From positions 60,879 through 87,295 of the forward strand of contig DEML01000040.1 in assembly GCA_002359185.1 (NCBI GenBank): a stretch of DNA of 26,417 nt. Reading direction: 5' to 3'. Shown here piece by piece: positions 24,145 to 26,417 of this stretch (position 1 is the first letter of the stretch; the number at the start of each line of letters is the position of its first letter). Origin of the DNA: Planctomycetaceae bacterium UBA2671. Its GTDB lineage: Bacteria > Planctomycetota > Planctomycetia > Planctomycetales > Planctomycetaceae. The notes beneath the pieces are model-generated. The model ran no database searches, was not told the DNA's origin, and was given only the letters and a program-made list of their open reading frames with translations. Made by a program: the position numbers and the translations under genes.

Positions 24145-24217
24145 GGTGGCGGGGGCGCTCCGCTTTTGCGGAAACCCCCGGAAATTCAACGAATCGGGGC
24201 TTCTCTTCGAGAGCCCC
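24145..24217 (+). repeat. 73-bp two-hairpin intergenic element, copy B
   Basis: Two hairpins are visible: GGGGGC-GCTCCGC paired with GCGGA-ACCCCC around TTTT (24151-24179), and GGGGCTTCTC with GAGAGCCCC (24196-24217). They are closed by GGGTGG (24144-24149) with CCACCC (24218-24223), forming a three-way junction. It lies between ftsL (stop 24229) and ftsI (start 24064), only 5 nt past the ftsL stop. It aligns ungapped with copy A (inverted) and has no T-tract, so it is not a standard terminator. Confidence 0.85.
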
Positions 24218-24228
24218 CCACCCGTTGG

Positions 24229-24420
24229 TCATTGTCCATCAGGCTGAGTGATTTGCTGAAGTTCAAGACGAAGCTGAGATTGCTGTTCGAGCAGAATCTG
24301 CTTTTGAAACACCTGGCGCGTACGAATCGTCTGCAATTCCCGATATTCCCGCTCGATTTCCACCGCGCACAACATCACCGCAATGATGAGAGCTGTCAGG
24401 AATAGGAATCGAGAGATCAT
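24229..24420 (-). CDS. Small FtsL/DivIC-like bitopic coiled-coil protein
   Basis: The 63-residue protein has an N-terminal TM helix (about 3-20, SRFLFLTALIIAVMLCAVEI) and then a continuous charged helix EREYRELQTIRTRQVFQKQI extending to the C-terminus with heptad-like Leu/Ile spacing. This is the FtsL/DivIC design (short N-terminus, TM helix, coiled coil), and its position directly upstream of ftsI is the FtsL position in dcw clusters. Sequence alone cannot prove homology because FtsL diverges strongly. It is shorter than typical FtsL (about 90-120), so it may be a minimal form. No strong ribosome site; the ATG is the first in frame. It follows the LysM gene by 92 nt. Confidence 0.68.
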   Translation of the reverse strand: MISRFLFLTALIIAVMLCAVEIEREYRELQTIRTRQVFQKQILLEQQSQLRLELQQITQPDGQ

Positions 24421-24423
24421 TTT

Positions 24424-24503
24424 GGGTCTAGGGCTATTTGTCTGGGGACTAGGGACAGGGAGTTAGGGATTGAAACATCTAGACCCTGGACTCTTGTCCC
24501 TGG
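24424..24503. repeat. Degenerate AGGGAC-type repeat between lysM gene and ftsL
   Basis: The 80 nt contain several short units (CTAGGG, ACTAGGG, ACAGGG, TTAGGG) and their inverses. GGGTCTAG (24424-24431) is the exact inverse of CTAGACCC (24479-24486), and AGGGACA (24451-24457) of TGTCCCT (24495-24501). These two arm pairs interlock (a-b-a'-b') and so could alternatively form a pseudoknot-like fold. It fills the 92-nt gap between the LysM gene stop and the ftsL start. Confidence 0.6.
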
Positions 24504-24512
24504 ACCTTTTCA

Positions 24513-26258
24513 TTATCGTGAATAACCGGGCTGGGCAGAGACTGTAACCTGGCTGGCATCGCGAGGGAGGCGGAGAATCGAGCCGACTTTGAGGCGATCA
24601 GCGGTTTTAAGCTGTTCGCGATTTAAATTATAGATTTCGACCCAACGTGTCGAACGCCCGAGGTGTTTCTGGGCAATATCGCTGAGCGTATCGTCATCGC
24701 CAACCCGGTACATGGGGGCTCCGGCATTCGTGAAGAACAGGCCCGACTTGATTTCGCAGTAAGGATCGTTCTTCTTGGTCGCTCCCGGAATCAATTTTGC
24801 GTACATCCGTTCGAGTTCTTCAGCCTCGGGAACCAGAATGATCATGCCCGTGCGCAGATGCTTCGGGTTCGGGATTCGATGTCGATTGTACTCGGCCAGA
24901 GCATTGAAGTATCGGATGGAGCCGTACAGCTTTTCTGAGATTGACCAATAAGTTTCGTCCATCTGCACTTTGTAAACGGGAGTCGGCTTATCGCTGGGAG
25001 GACACGCTGGGCCGTGATTATCTGACGGATCGTACTTGGGAGGAAACGGATTGGTCGGTTTTTCCGGAACGGGTGGTTGAGCCGGTTTGTCTGGTTTTGT
25101 GGGCAGCGGATTGTCATCGAACGGATTGAAACTTCCACCCGACTTAGGCTTCTCGTCTGGTCCGGGAGCGTGAAACTTGGGAGCAGGGACAACCGACGAA
25201 TTTCCATCAGGAATTTGCGCAACTTTATTATCATCAAAAGGATTCGATTTGTGACCCGTTGGTTTTAAATAAGGGTCGTGCTGAGCCTGAGGAAATCCGC
25301 TATTCGATGGAGGAAATCCCCCTTTGGGCTGTTGTGTATCGACCGCATGAGCAGAAAACGGATCCTTGGGATTCGAGCTCACGGGAGGATGATTCACCTG
25401 ATGAGTGGGCACCGCATTACTCTCTTCAAACGGATTGAACTGAGCAGGTGGCTGAGGCTGCTTCGGTGTCGTCGCAACTTCCTCATCAAATGGGCTCTTT
25501 GTATTCGGACTTTGCACGACATGACTCGGAGGAACCTGAGGCATCGGAAAACTGTTGTCGAAAGGATTGTTTCCGGGTGGTGGTGTTGGCTTCGGTTCGG
25601 TTTGGCCAGTTGCTCCGGGAAACAAATTTTTAGGAGCATCGTCTTCATCAAAGGGATTCTTCCCATTGGAATTCGGCTGCTGAACAATTTTAGTCTGAGA
25701 AGCCGGGAAAGTCTGGACGGTGGTCCCGCCGCCTTGCGGAAACGGATTTTGCTTTGGCGTCAAATCTTCCTGAGGGAATGGATTCTTCTTAGGAGCCCCT
25801 TGTGTCGGAGATTCAAATAGATCCGAGGGCGGCTTGCGTGTTACCACCTGAGTGGACTCACTTGGAAATGGATTTTCTCGCTGAGTCGGCTGAAACTGAG
25901 GAGGATTCGGCCTGCTGGAATGGTCATGTTCATCAAAGGGACTGGGCTCGAACTGGGAGTTACCCGGTAGTTTTCGAGGTTCATTATGGTTATGTTGCGG
26001 CGGATTTTGAGCCGTTTGAATCGGCTTGGCATCGAAGGGATTCCCTCCTGAACCGGGTGCAGGAGCATGCTCATGTCCGTGACCATGATGTTCATGACCG
26101 TCATGCTTGCCGGAAAACTGGTCCTGAATTTGGCCAGCTTTTTTCTTCATGGCAGCCAGGACATCGGTCTGATGAGAAACTTTCTGCCAGACAACAAATC
26201 CGAAAGCCACTCCCAGAAACAGGAGCAGATACAGGGTGAATTTCGTTTCCTTGGGCAT
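24513..26258 (-). CDS. Membrane-anchored LysM protein with ten NPF motifs
   Basis: The 581-residue protein has a cytoplasmic start, one TM helix (about 7-24), a His-rich stretch (51-65) and a long Pro/Asn/Phe-rich region (about 70-425). That region contains ten exact NPF tripeptides (residues 73, 129, 159, 171, 201, 231, 275, 339, 378, 403) mostly followed by Asp or Pro. Two C-terminal LysM domains follow: about 428-477 (YKVQMDETYWSISEKLYG...LRTGMIILVP) and about 516-565 (YRVGDDDTLSDIAQKHLG...LKVGSILRLP). LysM domains bind peptidoglycan or related glycans, so the protein should span from membrane to cell wall, with NPF repeats as a flexible tether. GGAG 7 nt upstream supports the start. It lies upstream of ftsL and ftsI on the same strand. 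Confidence 0.88.
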   Translation of the reverse strand: MPKETKFTLYLLLFLGVAFGFVVWQKVSHQTDVLAAMKKKAGQIQDQFSGKHDGHEHHGHGHEHAPAPGSGGNPFDAKPIQTAQNPPQHNHNEPRKLPGNSQFEPSPFDEHDHSSRPNPPQFQPTQRENPFPSESTQVVTRKPPSDLFESPTQGAPKKNPFPQEDLTPKQNPFPQGGGTTVQTFPASQTKIVQQPNSNGKNPFDEDDAPKNLFPGATGQTEPKPTPPPGNNPFDNSFPMPQVPPSHVVQSPNTKSPFDEEVATTPKQPQPPAQFNPFEESNAVPTHQVNHPPVSSNPKDPFSAHAVDTQQPKGGFPPSNSGFPQAQHDPYLKPTGHKSNPFDDNKVAQIPDGNSSVVPAPKFHAPGPDEKPKSGGSFNPFDDNPLPTKPDKPAQPPVPEKPTNPFPPKYDPSDNHGPACPPSDKPTPVYKVQMDETYWSISEKLYGSIRYFNALAEYNRHRIPNPKHLRTGMIILVPEAEELERMYAKLIPGATKKNDPYCEIKSGLFFTNAGAPMYRVGDDDTLSDIAQKHLGRSTRWVEIYNLNREQLKTADRLKVGSILRLPRDASQVTVSAQPGYSR

Positions 26259-26382
26259 AGGAACACTCCACGCTGAGTCAGCGTTATACGATTAAAGATC
26301 GTTTTTGAATGGAACAGTATTGAATCAGTCAGGTAAAACGCCTGTCCGATTGTGAGATAGGAATAGGAGGAAATCGTCAGTG

Positions 26383-26417
26383 GGTGTCGGGGGCGCTCCG
26401 CTTTAGCGGAAGCCCCC
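26383..26417 (+). repeat. 73-bp two-hairpin element, copy C (first 35 nt, cut by window end)
   Basis: The last 35 nt of the window match the first 35 nt of copy B at 32 positions and those of inverted copy A at 31. The first hairpin (GGGGGC-GCTCCGC...GCGGAAGCCCCC) is complete. The second hairpin, if present, lies beyond the window. It is 125 nt upstream of the lysM start and in the same orientation as copy B, so copies B and C bracket the lysM-ftsL pair. Confidence 0.82.

Noticed and set aside
24145..24217. Two-hairpin element considered as a tRNA-like or riboswitch structure
   Set aside because: There is no anticodon loop, CCA end or conserved ligand-core sequence, and related copies occur in unrelated contexts, so a dispersed repeat is more likely.
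23351..24247. Plus-strand open frame of 298 codons
   Set aside because: It lies antisense to ftsI and through repeat copy B; ftsI has all catalytic motifs on the minus strand.
25278..25820. Plus-strand open frame of 180 codons antisense to the LysM protein
   Set aside because: It is an artefact of the low-complexity NPF/Pro-rich coding region; it is Arg/Leu-rich with no domain.

Overview
The window looks like a chromosomal segment of a planctomycete, most likely of the Planctomycetaceae/Gimesia-Rubinisphaera type. The reasons are: a secreted protein ending in the planctomycete-specific TIGR03000-type domain; a Cys-type sulfatase in an operon with a phytanoyl-CoA dioxygenase-like protein; a DUF1570-like secreted metallopeptidase; HTTM and DUF6677-like membrane proteins; weak Shine-Dalgarno use with frequent GTG starts; and many short interspersed intergenic repeats. 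The taxonomy is inferred from gene content; no rRNA gene is present. No phage, CRISPR array, transposase, tRNA or rRNA was found.

Layout. 1-4.9 kb: the C-terminal tail of a His/Asp-rich protein, a membrane-anchored coiled-coil/HTH-like protein, a DUF4291 protein convergent with leuB (leucine biosynthesis), two membrane proteins of unknown function and a secreted EF-hand protein. 4.9-7.25 kb: a minus-strand pair, SAM methyltransferase then membrane GT2 glycosyltransferase. 7.6-8.9 kb: a Bfd-like [2Fe-2S] protein behind a Fur-like 7-1-7 palindrome, then rimI, closed by a bidirectional terminator. 9-12.1 kb: minus-strand genes for a TPR lipoprotein, an HTTM (vitamin-K carboxylase-like) membrane protein and its single-TM partner. 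12.3-15 kb: a Ser/Gly-repeat secreted protein with a TIGR03000-like domain and a DUF3592-type membrane protein. 15-17.4 kb: a secreted DUF1570-like metallopeptidase followed 2 nt later by a sulfatase-fold protein without the catalytic residues. 17.7-20 kb: minus-strand sulfatase then phyH-like gene. 20.4-21.5 kb: a DUF6677-like protein and a 60-residue membrane protein. 21.8-22.2 kb: a dual-specificity phosphatase. 22.3-26.3 kb: a minus-strand LysM/NPF-repeat membrane protein, an FtsL-like small protein and FtsI (PBP2/3 class), probably a piece of a reduced division/cell-wall cluster.

The least explained layer is intergenic. A 73-bp two-hairpin element occurs at 13543-13615 (inverted) and 24145-24217, with the first 35 bp of a third copy at the window edge (26383-26417). 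The two right-hand copies bracket the lysM-ftsL pair, and one separates ftsL from ftsI. A second system is a set of inverted pairs of AACC-headed tandem 8-10-bp units: a nested palindrome of 269 bp at 17415-17683 and a smaller relative with the same outer arms at 10248-10332. Several other hairpin repeats sit at 2614, 20183-20383, 22238-22306 and 24424-24503. These generate much spurious ORF sequence and are the best candidates here for an undescribed system. The protein candidates worth a look are the HTTM two-gene module, the pseudo-sulfatase next to a metallopeptidase, and the NPF-repeat LysM protein beside FtsL/FtsI.
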